Source: Lachnospiraceae bacterium
GTDB taxonomy: Bacteria > Bacillota > Clostridia > Lachnospirales > Lachnospiraceae
Length of the DNA stretch: 64,000 nt
NCBI GenBank assembly: GCA_024698345.1
Contig: JAILRH010000203.1
Coordinates: forward strand, 28,968-92,967
Direction: 5' to 3'
Below are positions 34,094 to 43,047 of the stretch, in pieces. Positions within the stretch are counted from its first letter, which is position 1, and every line of letters starts with the position of its first letter. The translations under genes and the position numbers were made by a program. The notes beneath the pieces were generated by a model. That model made no database searches, was not told the DNA's origin, and saw only the letters and a list, made by a program, of their open reading frames with translations.

Positions 34094-35836
34094 TTAATTT
34101 TCATCAGATGGAGATTGCTTCTCATCTTTCTTGTCCTGAGGTCTTTCTATGGATTCATTACTTATGACTATTCGCTTTGCTGTCTTTCGCTCCTTAGCCA
34201 TGAATTCAGTGTCATTAACTTTTTCATATTCACTTTCACCGTAACCGTAAGAACCTCCATAGCCCTTTCCGTAACCGTAACCGTAGCCGTAACCATAGCC
34301 ATATCCATAACCATAGCCGTAGCCTCTTCCATATCCATAGCCATAACCTCTTCCGTAGCCATAGCCCCTGCCATAACCATAATTAAGTCCCACTGAACCG
34401 ATACTGTCATTTAGAACACTTCCTAAAATCGGTTTCTTTGTATATGACAATTCCTGAAGAACATCCAATATGGTATTAACTTTTGCAAAATCTTCCCTGA
34501 CAACATATATAGATGCATCAACATACTTTGAAAGTGCAACTGCATCTGCAACTCCGGAACATGCCGGTGCGTCGATAATAACGTAATCGGCAACTGCTTT
34601 ACACTGTTCAAGGATATTTTCCATCTTTGTTGAGTTAATGTGCTCTATTGGATTCGGCGTTGGCTTATCCGCTGCAATCAAAACCACTCTTGTATCGGCA
34701 ATATTCATAAGTGCATCTTTGAGACTTACTTTTTTATCGAGAAACTCTTTCATATCGTAAGATATGCCCTTCACTCCCGAAAGTTCTCTAAGTGATGGAT
34801 TTCTCAGGTCACCATCAATAAGCATTACCCTTTTTCCAAACTTGGACAATGTAAGTGCAAGATTTACAGAAAATGTGCTCTTTCCCTCTTTAGGCAGGGT
34901 ACTTGTAACAAGGAGCACTTTATAATCATTGCTCTGCATGTCTTTCTCAATTCTTGTACTAATACTTCTAATAGCCTCTAAGTATCTAAAGCCAATCTTT
35001 TTGTCAAGAATCAGCTGCTTTCCACTGTCTTTATCCTGTTCTCTCACTCTGGCATTTCTGCTGACAGAACATATTATTCGTTTATACATTGATGGTTTCT
35101 TAATTGTCTCTTTTGTACCATCTTCTTTTAATTTTGGAACCATTGCATTTGGTAATGCACCGTAGCACTTAAGACTTATGTAATCCTCAATATCTTCTCT
35201 CGACTGAATTGTCTTTACAAAGAATCCGAAAATCACCACAGGAATCATCGCTATAGCAATTCCTACCAAAACAAAAATAATCATAGTTCTATAAAAAGAA
35301 AACGGATTGATTGCTTTTGTAGGAACTGTAGGTTCCTCTAATACAGTAAGTTTGGTATCTCCCAAAACAAACTGCGCCACACTGGAATAATTCTTCATTA
35401 CTGAAAGAAGAATATTATATGCATCATCAGGATTTGAACTTTGAACCTCCAATGTCAGGATATTAGTTCCTTCCAGTACTGAAGATAATATCTGTCCATT
35501 GAGATATGGAACCCCCATATCCTTTCTTATTACCTCATAAAACAAGTCATTATTTATCAGATAATTAAAGGATACTCCCAGTTCTTTTGCAAGTTCTTCA
35601 TCATTGGTGCGGGACAAATCCTTGTCTCCACTGTAAGTTGGAGCTGTAATGGAAATAGTTGCTTTTGAACTATATATAGGGACATATGTAGCTTTTGCTC
35701 TCTTATATCCCAGTGCACCAAACATAATAATAAGTATAAAAAATAACCACCAGAACTGAATCACGCCGGCAATAATCTTGTCCAGCATATCAGCAATACT
35801 CAGTTCTTCAACGTTTTCCTGTGTATTATTATCCAT
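34094..35836 (-). CDS. Wzz/BY-kinase with Tyr-Gly autophosphorylation tail
   Basis: 580 residues fusing a polysaccharide co-polymerase (membrane helices near 32-50 and 175-200 around an outer Wzz domain) to a bacterial tyrosine kinase: Walker A LPKEGKST near 313, DGDLRNP near 340 and a later YVIIDAPA. Near residues 482-540 is a tail of GY dipeptides with RG and KG interruptions, about 20 tyrosines, clearly the autophosphorylation cluster but far more regular than usual. It controls chain length and export in the Wzx/Wzy pathway. It overlaps the preceding kinase gene by 8 nt and is the last gene of the locus. Confidence 0.92.
   Translation of the reverse strand: MDNNTQENVEELSIADMLDKIIAGVIQFWWLFFILIIMFGALGYKRAKATYVPIYSSKATISITAPTYSGDKDLSRTNDEELAKELGVSFNYLINNDLFYEVIRKDMGVPYLNGQILSSVLEGTNILTLEVQSSNPDDAYNILLSVMKNYSSVAQFVLGDTKLTVLEEPTVPTKAINPFSFYRTMIIFVLVGIAIAMIPVVIFGFFVKTIQSREDIEDYISLKCYGALPNAMVPKLKEDGTKETIKKPSMYKRIICSVSRNARVREQDKDSGKQLILDKKIGFRYLEAIRSISTRIEKDMQSNDYKVLLVTSTLPKEGKSTFSVNLALTLSKFGKRVMLIDGDLRNPSLRELSGVKGISYDMKEFLDKKVSLKDALMNIADTRVVLIAADKPTPNPIEHINSTKMENILEQCKAVADYVIIDAPACSGVADAVALSKYVDASIYVVREDFAKVNTILDVLQELSYTKKPILGSVLNDSIGSVGLNYGYGRGYGYGRGYGYGYGRGYGYGYGYGYGYGYGYGYGKGYGGSYGYGESEYEKVNDTEFMAKERKTAKRIVISNESIERPQDKKDEKQSPSDEN
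34225..34385 (-). repeat. Tyr-Gly coding microsatellite
   Basis: A run of TAY-GGY codons (reverse complement of CCGTAA, CCATAG and similar hexamers), with one stretch of nine consecutive Tyr-Gly pairs. The hexamer structure could allow length variation. Confidence 0.8.
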
Positions 35837-37241
35837 GCTGCACCTCCATTATCTGATTGTATTTAGCGTAATCCCTGTTACCGTTTGGCACAGATATATT
35901 CTTGAAATCATTTAGTATGCAACCAAGGAATTTGGAATTTGCATCTTCCAGAATATTTATACTATTTCTAACATCATACTTAAAACTGAAATCATGTCGC
36001 ACTACCAGCAATGTAAAATCTACCATATCTGCCATAGCTTCAGCATCTGAAATCATCGCCATTGGCGGTGTATCAACAATAACATAATCTGCCATCTTAG
36101 ACAGTGTATTAACCAAATCTCTCATCGCTTCAGATTTGACATACTCGTATGAACTTGAATGTCCCTTGCATGACATAACTATTCCAAGACCTTTAATCTG
36201 TTCGCGACAAATGACTTCTTCCAATGTCTTTTTACCCTGAAGAAGTTCTATATAATCAACAACATTTTCTTTCTTAATGTCGAGAAGTTTGTACAAGGCA
36301 GGTTTTCTGAGATCTCCATCTAAAAGAATAACTGACTTTCCTTCCCTTACAAGGGAAAGTGCCAGATTTACTGCAACAGTACTCTTTCCTTCATTCTCGC
36401 AGGCGCTGGAAATCATGAATACATTCTTATTCTCCCTGCGTTCATGCTCATATTCCATCTTAACACGCACATTATTTATAGCTTCTATGAAGTTGAAGCT
36501 AATAATTGGACTGGTAATAAGAATACTCTTTACATTATTTTTAATCTTTGCCTTAAAAGTCTTATTCTTTTTTTCATGGCCGATAGTTCCGTAATGAACT
36601 GTCCCCAACTGATTTTCAAACATATAGTCAGTCTTCACCGTATCTCTGAGAATACTCAAAAATGCCACAAGCGCCATCATCAGTAATGCCGCAATTCCTC
36701 CTGCCATCAGAGATTTGTACCTTGCAACAGTTGCATTATCCGGATACTCGGCAATCTTTGGAGCCTTAAGTTCTTCAAAAATTGCATCCTCATTGAGGTA
36801 CTGCGATAAATCACCGTAGTTCTTCATTATGTATCTGATTATTAAAAAGGACTCCATTGGACTTGGCGATGTAACCTTCATAGTCATAATATTGGTCTCA
36901 TCGGTGTTCTCAACTACGACAGTTGCGTCCCATGGTACATCTCCAAGTGAATGAACCACCCTCTTTATCATAATATCCTGATTCACCAATCCCTTGAATG
37001 AAGTGATTGCATTTCTTGCTATAAGTTTATCGGTTCGTCTGTATCCCGTACTTTCCTTTGGTGTAACAACGTATACTGCCGATGAAGTATACTCCGGCTG
37101 ATACGTACTTCTGATTACAGTATAGGTTGCCATTATGCCTATAAAGCCAGCTAACAGAATTACCCACCAGTTCCTGATAATATCCCTCAGAATACTGTAT
37201 ATATTTATATTATTAACATTAAAAATACTGTTATTATTCAT
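35829..37241 (-). CDS. Wzz/BY-kinase, first of two
   Basis: 470 residues from ATG 37241 (GGGAG upstream; the track start is GTG 37259). Wzz-type N-terminal part with membrane helices near 26-44 and 185-205, then a tyrosine kinase domain with Walker A CENEGKST near 283, DGDLRKP near 307 and YVIVDTPP. Unlike its neighbour it ends with only two tyrosines (RDYAKYNQ), so it may act on the other kinase or be regulated differently. Confidence 0.9.
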   Translation of the reverse strand: MNNNSIFNVNNINIYSILRDIIRNWWVILLAGFIGIMATYTVIRSTYQPEYTSSAVYVVTPKESTGYRRTDKLIARNAITSFKGLVNQDIMIKRVVHSLGDVPWDATVVVENTDETNIMTMKVTSPSPMESFLIIRYIMKNYGDLSQYLNEDAIFEELKAPKIAEYPDNATVARYKSLMAGGIAALLMMALVAFLSILRDTVKTDYMFENQLGTVHYGTIGHEKKNKTFKAKIKNNVKSILITSPIISFNFIEAINNVRVKMEYEHERRENKNVFMISSACENEGKSTVAVNLALSLVREGKSVILLDGDLRKPALYKLLDIKKENVVDYIELLQGKKTLEEVICREQIKGLGIVMSCKGHSSSYEYVKSEAMRDLVNTLSKMADYVIVDTPPMAMISDAEAMADMVDFTLLVVRHDFSFKYDVRNSINILEDANSKFLGCILNDFKNISVPNGNRDYAKYNQIMEVQHG

Positions 37242-37295
37242 ATTTTCTCCCGCTGACACCGAAGTCCTCTTTTGTTATTTTCATCATCACTTTCC

Positions 37296-38141
37296 TTATT
37301 CAAGAACCACCACTGTCAGATAACCTCTTCCCTCATTGTCTTCAGAATCTTTAAATTTATATGTTACATGGTAAAATCCATCCTGATTTGTATCAACTGA
37401 AGTCTTCTCGACTTTTACTGATTTAACATCGATTGGGTTACCCTTATAGTCAACTACCTTTTCAATATTGTCTAATGGATTATAATCTGTTCCCTTATTT
37501 ATGTAAACAATATTATTCTTCAACTGAATAACCGGCTCTAAATTATTTTTTTCTTTTACAACTACTACAGCCTGAAGTTTTGATGTATCACCAAGGGAGT
37601 TTGTAACCTGTGCAGTCACGGTATAAGTCCCCGCCGTCTTGGTAGATACGGAACTTGAAAGTAATTTTACATTGTTTGTGATATCTCCACCGTTTTCCTT
37701 ATTGTCATAGCAATCAACTGCTCCGATAATATCCGTAGTATCAATATTCTGTCCCATATACAGACACAATTGCTGCGACAAAGTAAATCTAGGAGATACA
37801 TAATCAGTAAACTCTATCATTCTTGATACTCTGGCAATATGGTTGTCGGAATCAGATACTGCATATGTAATCTTACACTGATGACCCTGTATGAACTTTG
37901 AAATTTCTTCAACTGTAATCTGAGAAGTCAAATCTCCATCCTTTTTGTCATATGCAGTTACTCCGGTTCTAAGTTCTTCTTCTGATGCATTAACACTTAC
38001 CTTAAATACATCATCCGGATTCTGCACCGAAAACTCCGGCATAGTCTGATCTACATTTATTCTTATCTGGTAAAAATTATATGAAAAAATGCAGGTAACT
38101 ATAGCAAATATAATTGCCGTAACAATTCTAATTAATCTCAT
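37296..38141 (-). CDS. Membrane-anchored protein with Ig-like repeat domains
   Basis: 281 residues: one N-terminal membrane helix (IVTAIIFAIVTCIFSYNFY) and an outer part with about three beta-rich modules of the bacterial Ig-like/DUF5011 kind (VTAYDKKDGDLTSQI, AVDCYDNKENGGDITNNV, KTAGTYTVTAQVTNSLGDTS). Such modules occur in cell-surface and polysaccharide-associated proteins of Firmicutes. It lies between the thioesterase and the kinases; a role in holding or assembling the polymer at the surface is a guess. Confidence 0.75.
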   Translation of the reverse strand: MRLIRIVTAIIFAIVTCIFSYNFYQIRINVDQTMPEFSVQNPDDVFKVSVNASEEELRTGVTAYDKKDGDLTSQITVEEISKFIQGHQCKITYAVSDSDNHIARVSRMIEFTDYVSPRFTLSQQLCLYMGQNIDTTDIIGAVDCYDNKENGGDITNNVKLLSSSVSTKTAGTYTVTAQVTNSLGDTSKLQAVVVVKEKNNLEPVIQLKNNIVYINKGTDYNPLDNIEKVVDYKGNPIDVKSVKVEKTSVDTNQDGFYHVTYKFKDSEDNEGRGYLTVVVLE

Positions 38142-38189
38142 CTTCCGCTCCTAATTTGAAAATAATACTCTCAACCTTCTTTGAGAAAA

Positions 38190-38230
38190 ATAAAAAGGGC
38201 ATAATACACCACTGTGATACATTATACCCT
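38190..38230 (-). terminator. Terminator of the thioesterase gene
   Basis: AGGGTATAAT ... ATTATGCCCT stem with one wobble, followed by TTTTTATTTTT on the minus strand. Confidence 0.7.
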
Positions 38231-38251
38231 AAATGTCATATTCATTTCAAC

Positions 38252-38370
38252 CTTATGCTAAAAAACCTTATGCTAAAAAACCTTTTACTCAAAATCCATG
38301 TATCTATTTTTACTGTTTATTAACTTTCTGCTCAAAAACCTTGTGCCCATTTTTTCTGTTTATTAACTTT
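38252..38370. repeat. Short direct repeats downstream of the thioesterase gene
   Basis: ACCTTATGCTAAAAA occurs twice in tandem, then CTGTTTATTAACTTTCTG occurs twice about 43 nt apart. They fill most of the noncoding gap. Confidence 0.6.
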
Positions 38371-38374
38371 CTGC

Positions 38375-38851
38375 CTAAAATCCTTCTGCTCTTCTGTGCT
38401 TCCTGAGTTCTCTTCGCTTCAAAGCACTTTCCCACTCTGCCTTTTCACTCTCGCTATTTAGTTCAAGCCCATACTGTATCTTTGTAGGAGTACCCCCTTC
38501 ATCCACGCACACTTCTGTAAAATATGCCCTGTTTATCTGTCTTCGCTCTCCATTTGTCACATCTTCAACATAAACATCAACGCGTATCTCCATGGAAGTA
38601 TTACCTACATAGGTTATTTTGGCGATTATTACAACTATGTCGGCAAGATAAGCACCACTTTTAAACTGAAGATTATCAACGCATGCCGTCGTTACATAAT
38701 TGCCACAATGTCTCTGGGCAGTTATTGCAGCCGCCTCATCCATCCACGCCATAAGCTTACCGCCAAAAAGTCTGTTGGCTCCATTGATATCTGAATACTG
38801 AAGACATCTTGTCCATTCCGTTATTGAATCTGATACTGATTTGTTAGTCAT
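38375..38851 (-). CDS. Acyl-CoA thioesterase, hotdog fold (YciA-like)
   Basis: A 158-residue single-domain thioesterase with INGANRLFGGKLMAWMDEAAA, the helix with the catalytic Asp/Glu, and ADIVVIIAKITYVGNTSMEI. It would hydrolyse acyl-CoA in the cytosol. It has its own terminator and GAGGTGAG site, so it may be an independent gene sitting inside the polysaccharide region rather than part of that pathway. Confidence 0.85.
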   Translation of the reverse strand: MTNKSVSDSITEWTRCLQYSDINGANRLFGGKLMAWMDEAAAITAQRHCGNYVTTACVDNLQFKSGAYLADIVVIIAKITYVGNTSMEIRVDVYVEDVTNGERRQINRAYFTEVCVDEGGTPTKIQYGLELNSESEKAEWESALKRRELRKHRRAEGF

Positions 38852-38969
38852 ATCTCACCTCTATACTCTTCTAAAATCCAATTTATTATCGAATCAACAC
38901 TGTTTATACTTGACTAATTATATTTTTCCAAACAATTATTGAAATGAGAATCTCACCGATACCAAACAT

Positions 38970-39971
38970 CTATTTTTTCATAATTTTCTTTGCAGTATAT
39001 ATAAGATTCAACTTCATTGCAATATATACCAATCTGTCTTTTACCTTTCCCTTAAGAGTATTATTTCCCATATACTTTTGTACTGCGGCATAACCGTCTT
39101 TTTTATATATTTCCCAAAACATGTCATACCCTGAAGGCTTATCACATGGCTTATACAAATGAGGTTGTCTTACTCTACTCAAATCTGTAGTTTCCATTAC
39201 CATATTGTCTTTAACATCCTCAACCATTTTCTTCCCTTTTTCTGTGCTAACTAAAATAAGAGATTTTGCTTCTTCTGTTGTTTTTGAATTCCAATAATCT
39301 GCAAGTGTTATATCTGACTCTCTTTCAATACTTGTAAACTTACAACTATAACAGGATGGTTTCAGTATAAGATTCTTTAAATATATCGAATAAAACCAAT
39401 CATATTTTGTAGAAGAAGCATTATACTTTTTACCATTTTCAAAAGATATCTCCATATCCTGCTTTCTTCCCGGTTTACTTTTAGCTCTGAAATTCACTTT
39501 AACAGCTTTACTTTTATACTTTTTTTCCAAATAACGTACATAATCCTTGAAAAATCCGTTATCGCCAACACCATGGCACACAAAATCAATCAATAATAAA
39601 TTATCACCATATTCCACTTGATTCTTGGCCAAATATTTTTTTAGCGAAGCACACTGACAAGGTGTTCCTGAGAACAATACCTTATATCCAAGTTTCAGAT
39701 CATCCAACACTTTATTATTTATTCCAATAACGTTTGATCCAATATACTTTGACCCTCTCATTGGTTCACATTCTACAATACTTGTGGCTCTATAATGCAC
39801 TGCATCCAAATTTTTATTCATCTTGCAACCGTAGACAACACATTTCCCATCTTTGTCAAACCACGCCTTTATCAGTTCAGTAAAAGCGCCTCCTGAGGAA
39901 CTTGTTTTACGTATATTTCGGTCTTTACTATTTGCAATTATTGTTTCTTTTATCAATATTATATCCTCCAT
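38970..39971 (-). CDS. FrhB/FdhB C-terminal domain protein, polysaccharide-locus type
   Basis: 333 residues of the coenzyme F420 hydrogenase beta-subunit-like family found in polysaccharide clusters. It shows KTSSSGGAFTELI near residue 23, FSGTPCQCASLKKYL, IDFVCHGVG and SCYSCKFTSIERESDITLADYW. Most relatives begin with a 4Fe-4S ferredoxin-like segment of 50-80 residues, which is missing here. It may reduce or modify a sugar or pyruvyl group using flavin, but the reaction is unknown. ATG 39971 overlaps its own GGAGG; the TTG at 39956, 8 nt after GGAGG, is an equally good start. Confidence 0.8.
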   Translation of the reverse strand: MEDIILIKETIIANSKDRNIRKTSSSGGAFTELIKAWFDKDGKCVVYGCKMNKNLDAVHYRATSIVECEPMRGSKYIGSNVIGINNKVLDDLKLGYKVLFSGTPCQCASLKKYLAKNQVEYGDNLLLIDFVCHGVGDNGFFKDYVRYLEKKYKSKAVKVNFRAKSKPGRKQDMEISFENGKKYNASSTKYDWFYSIYLKNLILKPSCYSCKFTSIERESDITLADYWNSKTTEEAKSLILVSTEKGKKMVEDVKDNMVMETTDLSRVRQPHLYKPCDKPSGYDMFWEIYKKDGYAAVQKYMGNNTLKGKVKDRLVYIAMKLNLIYTAKKIMKK

Positions 39972-39991
39972 AGTTTTTCAAAGATTAAAAG

Positions 39992-40021
39992 AAATCAGGT
40001 GTGGATAACCACACCTGATTT
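39992..40021 (-). terminator. Terminator of the Ig-repeat secreted protein gene
   Basis: A perfect 13-bp stem AAATCAGGTGTGG / CCACACCTGATTT with a 4-nt loop, followed by CTTTTAATC on the minus strand. Confidence 0.8.
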
Positions 40022-40047
40022 TATATAAATAAATTATTATTTACAAA

Positions 40048-41340
40048 TTACTGTACTGTTACAACAGCTGGATTAGATGTTACAGACTGACCAGTCTTAT
40101 CTGTGATTACACATCTGTATTTGTATCCGTTGAATGTTGATGTAGCTTTTGTAATTGTGTATGTAGCTCCCTGGGAAGCAGCTCCTGAAAGGTTCTTCCA
40201 TGTGCTTCCTGAAGCTGTACAATACTGCCACTGATATGTGATTCCAGGACCCTCAGCTTCAACTGTAAATGATGCTGAATTTCCAGCTTTTACTGTTACG
40301 TTCTGTGGCTGAGAAATAATAGTTGTTCCTGTTACGATCTTAACAACTGCAACGTTTGTTGTCTTTGTCTGACCATAGAAGTCTGTGATTACACATCTGT
40401 ATTTGTATCCGTTAAATGCTGAAGATACTTTTGTGATTGTGTACTGTTTACCCTGAGCAGCTGATCCTGTAAGGTTCTTCCATGTGCTTCCTGAAGCTGT
40501 ACAATACTGCCACTGGAATTTAAGACCTGTACCTGTAGCACCTGCTGCGAATGTAGCACTGTCACCAGCTAAAGCGTACTGGTTAGTTGGCTGTAAGTTG
40601 ATTGCGAAATCCTGTTTTACATAGATGTATGCTGGATCTGTAACTAAAAGTGTTCCAACTGCATCTTTAATGAAACATCTGTATTTGTATCCGTTAAATG
40701 CACCTGTAACATCCATTGAGAATGTATCTGTCTTAGCTGAAGCCTGTGTTAACTTCTTCCATTCTCCTGAAGATGGTACATAATACTGCCACTGATACTG
40801 AACTTCAACACCCTTTGTTTCAACATGGAATGTTACTGTCTGAGCTGACTCGATAACTACATCCTGTGGCTGTGAAACAATCTCAAGTGGAGTTCTTGCT
40901 ATAATTGTTACTGTTGCTGCGTTTGTTGACTTTGTTGCACCACTAGCATCTTTTACTGCACATTTATATCTGTATCCGTTATATTTGCTTGTTGCAATTT
41001 TAACTCTTACAGATGACTGTGTTGCACCAGATAAAGCCTTGTAAGAACCTGTTGCTGTAGCATAATACCACTGATAAGTAAGTCCCTTACCTGTAGCCCC
41101 AACACTAAATGTAGCATATTCACCAGGCTCAACCTCAACGTTCTGTGGCTGTGATGTGATTGCAAAAACCTCTGATTCCTCTGTAGGTGTTTCCTCCTCG
41201 AAACGATCACCAAATGGGTTTGTGATCAAGTCACCGTCTTCTTCGTATGCATCTGCCTTAACTGTTGTAACAGGTGCAACTGGTGTGATTGTTCCTGCCA
41301 TTAATGCTACTGAACATAACATTACCATAAATTTTCTCAT
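40048..41340 (-). CDS. Secreted protein with four immunoglobulin-like domains
   Basis: 430 residues from ATG 41340, which has AAGGAGAGG; the 86 extra residues in the track ORF are leader DNA. A signal peptide (1-28) is followed by an acidic segment and four repeats of about 90 residues, each with SQPQNV or LQPTN, VTF/ATF, YQWQYxxxSG, a Gly-rich turn and YNGYKYRCxIKD, i.e. Ig-like domains with the usual Cys/Trp pattern. The repeats 3 and 4 share STWKNL and are nearly identical in DNA. No anchor is present. It sits in the polysaccharide locus, perhaps as a surface-bound or matrix protein. Confidence 0.85.
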   Translation of the reverse strand: MRKFMVMLCSVALMAGTITPVAPVTTVKADAYEEDGDLITNPFGDRFEEETPTEESEVFAITSQPQNVEVEPGEYATFSVGATGKGLTYQWYYATATGSYKALSGATQSSVRVKIATSKYNGYRYKCAVKDASGATKSTNAATVTIIARTPLEIVSQPQDVVIESAQTVTFHVETKGVEVQYQWQYYVPSSGEWKKLTQASAKTDTFSMDVTGAFNGYKYRCFIKDAVGTLLVTDPAYIYVKQDFAINLQPTNQYALAGDSATFAAGATGTGLKFQWQYCTASGSTWKNLTGSAAQGKQYTITKVSSAFNGYKYRCVITDFYGQTKTTNVAVVKIVTGTTIISQPQNVTVKAGNSASFTVEAEGPGITYQWQYCTASGSTWKNLSGAASQGATYTITKATSTFNGYKYRCVITDKTGQSVTSNPAVVTVQ

Positions 41341-41646
41341 TATCTTCCTCTCCTTCTTAATGATACTTTTTTTACTTTTTTTCTTTCGATGCAAACGTGG
41401 GCTATTGCTATCGAATAAATATAACAAGCGATTCAATTTAACATTGTAAAAAAGTTCCGTTCGCTTAGGCTGTTTGATATATACCCACAACATACCTCGT
41501 TGAGTATAATGATAACAAATTTGTTCATATTCATCAAGTCTTACATCAAAATTTAGTAATTTTTTACAGTAATTCGTTATTTTATTATTCATATTCACAA
41601 TTTTACTTGTTTTTTCTTGTCCGTTACAACCAATAAAATTAAACTT
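41341..41646 (-). promoter_or_regulatory. Long leader of the Ig-repeat gene with a hairpin
   Basis: The 306-nt gap before the Ig-repeat gene contains a hairpin at 41385-41415 (TTCGAT-GCAA ... TTGC-ATCGAA with one bulge) about 25 nt upstream of the ribosome-binding site. A possible promoter, TTGATG and TATCAT with 17 nt between, lies near 41505-41540. I do not recognise a known riboswitch. Confidence 0.4.
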
Positions 41647-43047
41647 TTACTGTTTTGTCTTCTTCACCATACTCGTTATTATACTTCGGTTTGAAAATAA
41701 ACTGTATGTTCCCGCGATAATTACATTACAAATCAATTTCCAAACACAATCATAATCATATAATAACAGAATTATTATACAAACCGCAACCTCTAAAATT
41801 ATTGTTTTTACATCTAACTGAACTTTCAGCATTTTACCTATGCTTGCGGAACGCAAAACAAATAACACAAAAGTTGCTATCAGTGTTGAAAGTGCTGCTG
41901 CAAGTAACCCAATCTTTCCGATAAGCAAAACATTAACTGACACGTTTACAATCGCAGCAATAACTGTTGTTGTGGCAATAACCTTTGTTTCCTTAAGAGC
42001 CGTAAAAATACCCGAATAGAATTTACTGAGGCTGTCAAAATACATTGCCAACATTAATAATGGCACATATGAATAGCCTGACACATAATCTCCCCTAATA
42101 AACAGTCTGAACAAAATCGGCATTCCTGCTATCATGCATATTATAACCGAAAATATAAAAGAGTTGACTGTCTTAAGTAAGGACTGATAATACTTCTCCG
42201 CCTTTTCTTTTCCTGTATTGAATACTCTTGACGCGCTCTCACTCCAGGCTGTGTAGAAATAATGATACACAGTTTCTATAATATTGGGAAACTTGTAAGA
42301 TACAGAATAAATACCATTAGGCGCCTTTCCCATGTATGTACTGATAATAATTCTGTCTGAAATATTTATTATCTGCGCAGACAGTGCATTCGGTATAAGT
42401 GGCAATGAATATGCCATCATTTCCTTTATCTGTTTTTTGTTAATAGAGCTTAGTGATATGTTTCTCCACATCTTTGACGCAATAACAACAATAAGCACTG
42501 CCAGCACTTCAGATGTGCACATTGAAAGAAGTAAACCATGCATTCCCCATCTAAAAACCGCCACAACTATTACATTTATAATAAGCTGCAATATATTCTT
42601 ACCACTGGATATTATGGCATACTCTTTTATCTTTCCCAAACCTCTGAGAAAATTATTTGAAAAACTGTACAATGCATTTGCACTCACATAAAACCAGATG
42701 TAAATGACATTTTCCAAATTTGTAAATCTATCTAGCCCAAACATTATCAGTCCGGAACAAAAAACGCCCACAAGTACAATAAATGCCGAATTACTTATTA
42801 TCTCGTCAAATTTTTTTCCTTCTCGACCGGTGTCAATAATAAACCTGAACATAGCCTCATGCATTGACATTGTCACTATCGGCAACAGAAAAGTACTGGC
42901 TGCAACAATGAAATCATAAGTTCCGTATTCAGTTGTGGATAATATTGAAGTGTATAACGGAAGCAAAAGGAAAGATATCATCTTTGCCCCGAAGTTACCA
43001 ACAGCAATAATCCCCGTATTTCTCAACAGTCTTTTTTTCTCATTCAT
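41647..43047 (-). CDS. Oligosaccharide flippase (Wzx/MATE-like)
   Basis: A 466-residue polytopic protein with about 12-14 helices of the MOP exporter superfamily. The start RNTGIIAVGNFGAKMISFLLLPLYTSILS is the usual Wzx opening (motifs RNTGIIAVGNFG, LPLYTSIL), and YSLPLIPNALSAQIIN marks the second half. It should translocate the lipid-linked repeat unit. ATG 43047 was preferred over GTG 43050. It overlaps the pyruvyl transferase gene by a few nucleotides. Confidence 0.9.
   Translation of the reverse strand: MNEKKRLLRNTGIIAVGNFGAKMISFLLLPLYTSILSTTEYGTYDFIVAASTFLLPIVTMSMHEAMFRFIIDTGREGKKFDEIISNSAFIVLVGVFCSGLIMFGLDRFTNLENVIYIWFYVSANALYSFSNNFLRGLGKIKEYAIISSGKNILQLIINVIVVAVFRWGMHGLLLSMCTSEVLAVLIVVIASKMWRNISLSSINKKQIKEMMAYSLPLIPNALSAQIINISDRIIISTYMGKAPNGIYSVSYKFPNIIETVYHYFYTAWSESASRVFNTGKEKAEKYYQSLLKTVNSFIFSVIICMIAGMPILFRLFIRGDYVSGYSYVPLLMLAMYFDSLSKFYSGIFTALKETKVIATTTVIAAIVNVSVNVLLIGKIGLLAAALSTLIATFVLFVLRSASIGKMLKVQLDVKTIILEVAVCIIILLLYDYDCVWKLICNVIIAGTYSLFSNRSIITSMVKKTKQ

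Noticed and set aside
38375-38851. Thioesterase considered as part of polysaccharide acylation
   Set aside because: It has its own terminator and ribosome-binding site and belongs to a general acyl-CoA hydrolase family; nothing ties it to the glycan.
41341-41598. N-terminal extension of the Ig-repeat protein in the ORF track
   Set aside because: The signal peptide and ribosome-binding site place the start at 41340; the upstream part is leader DNA.
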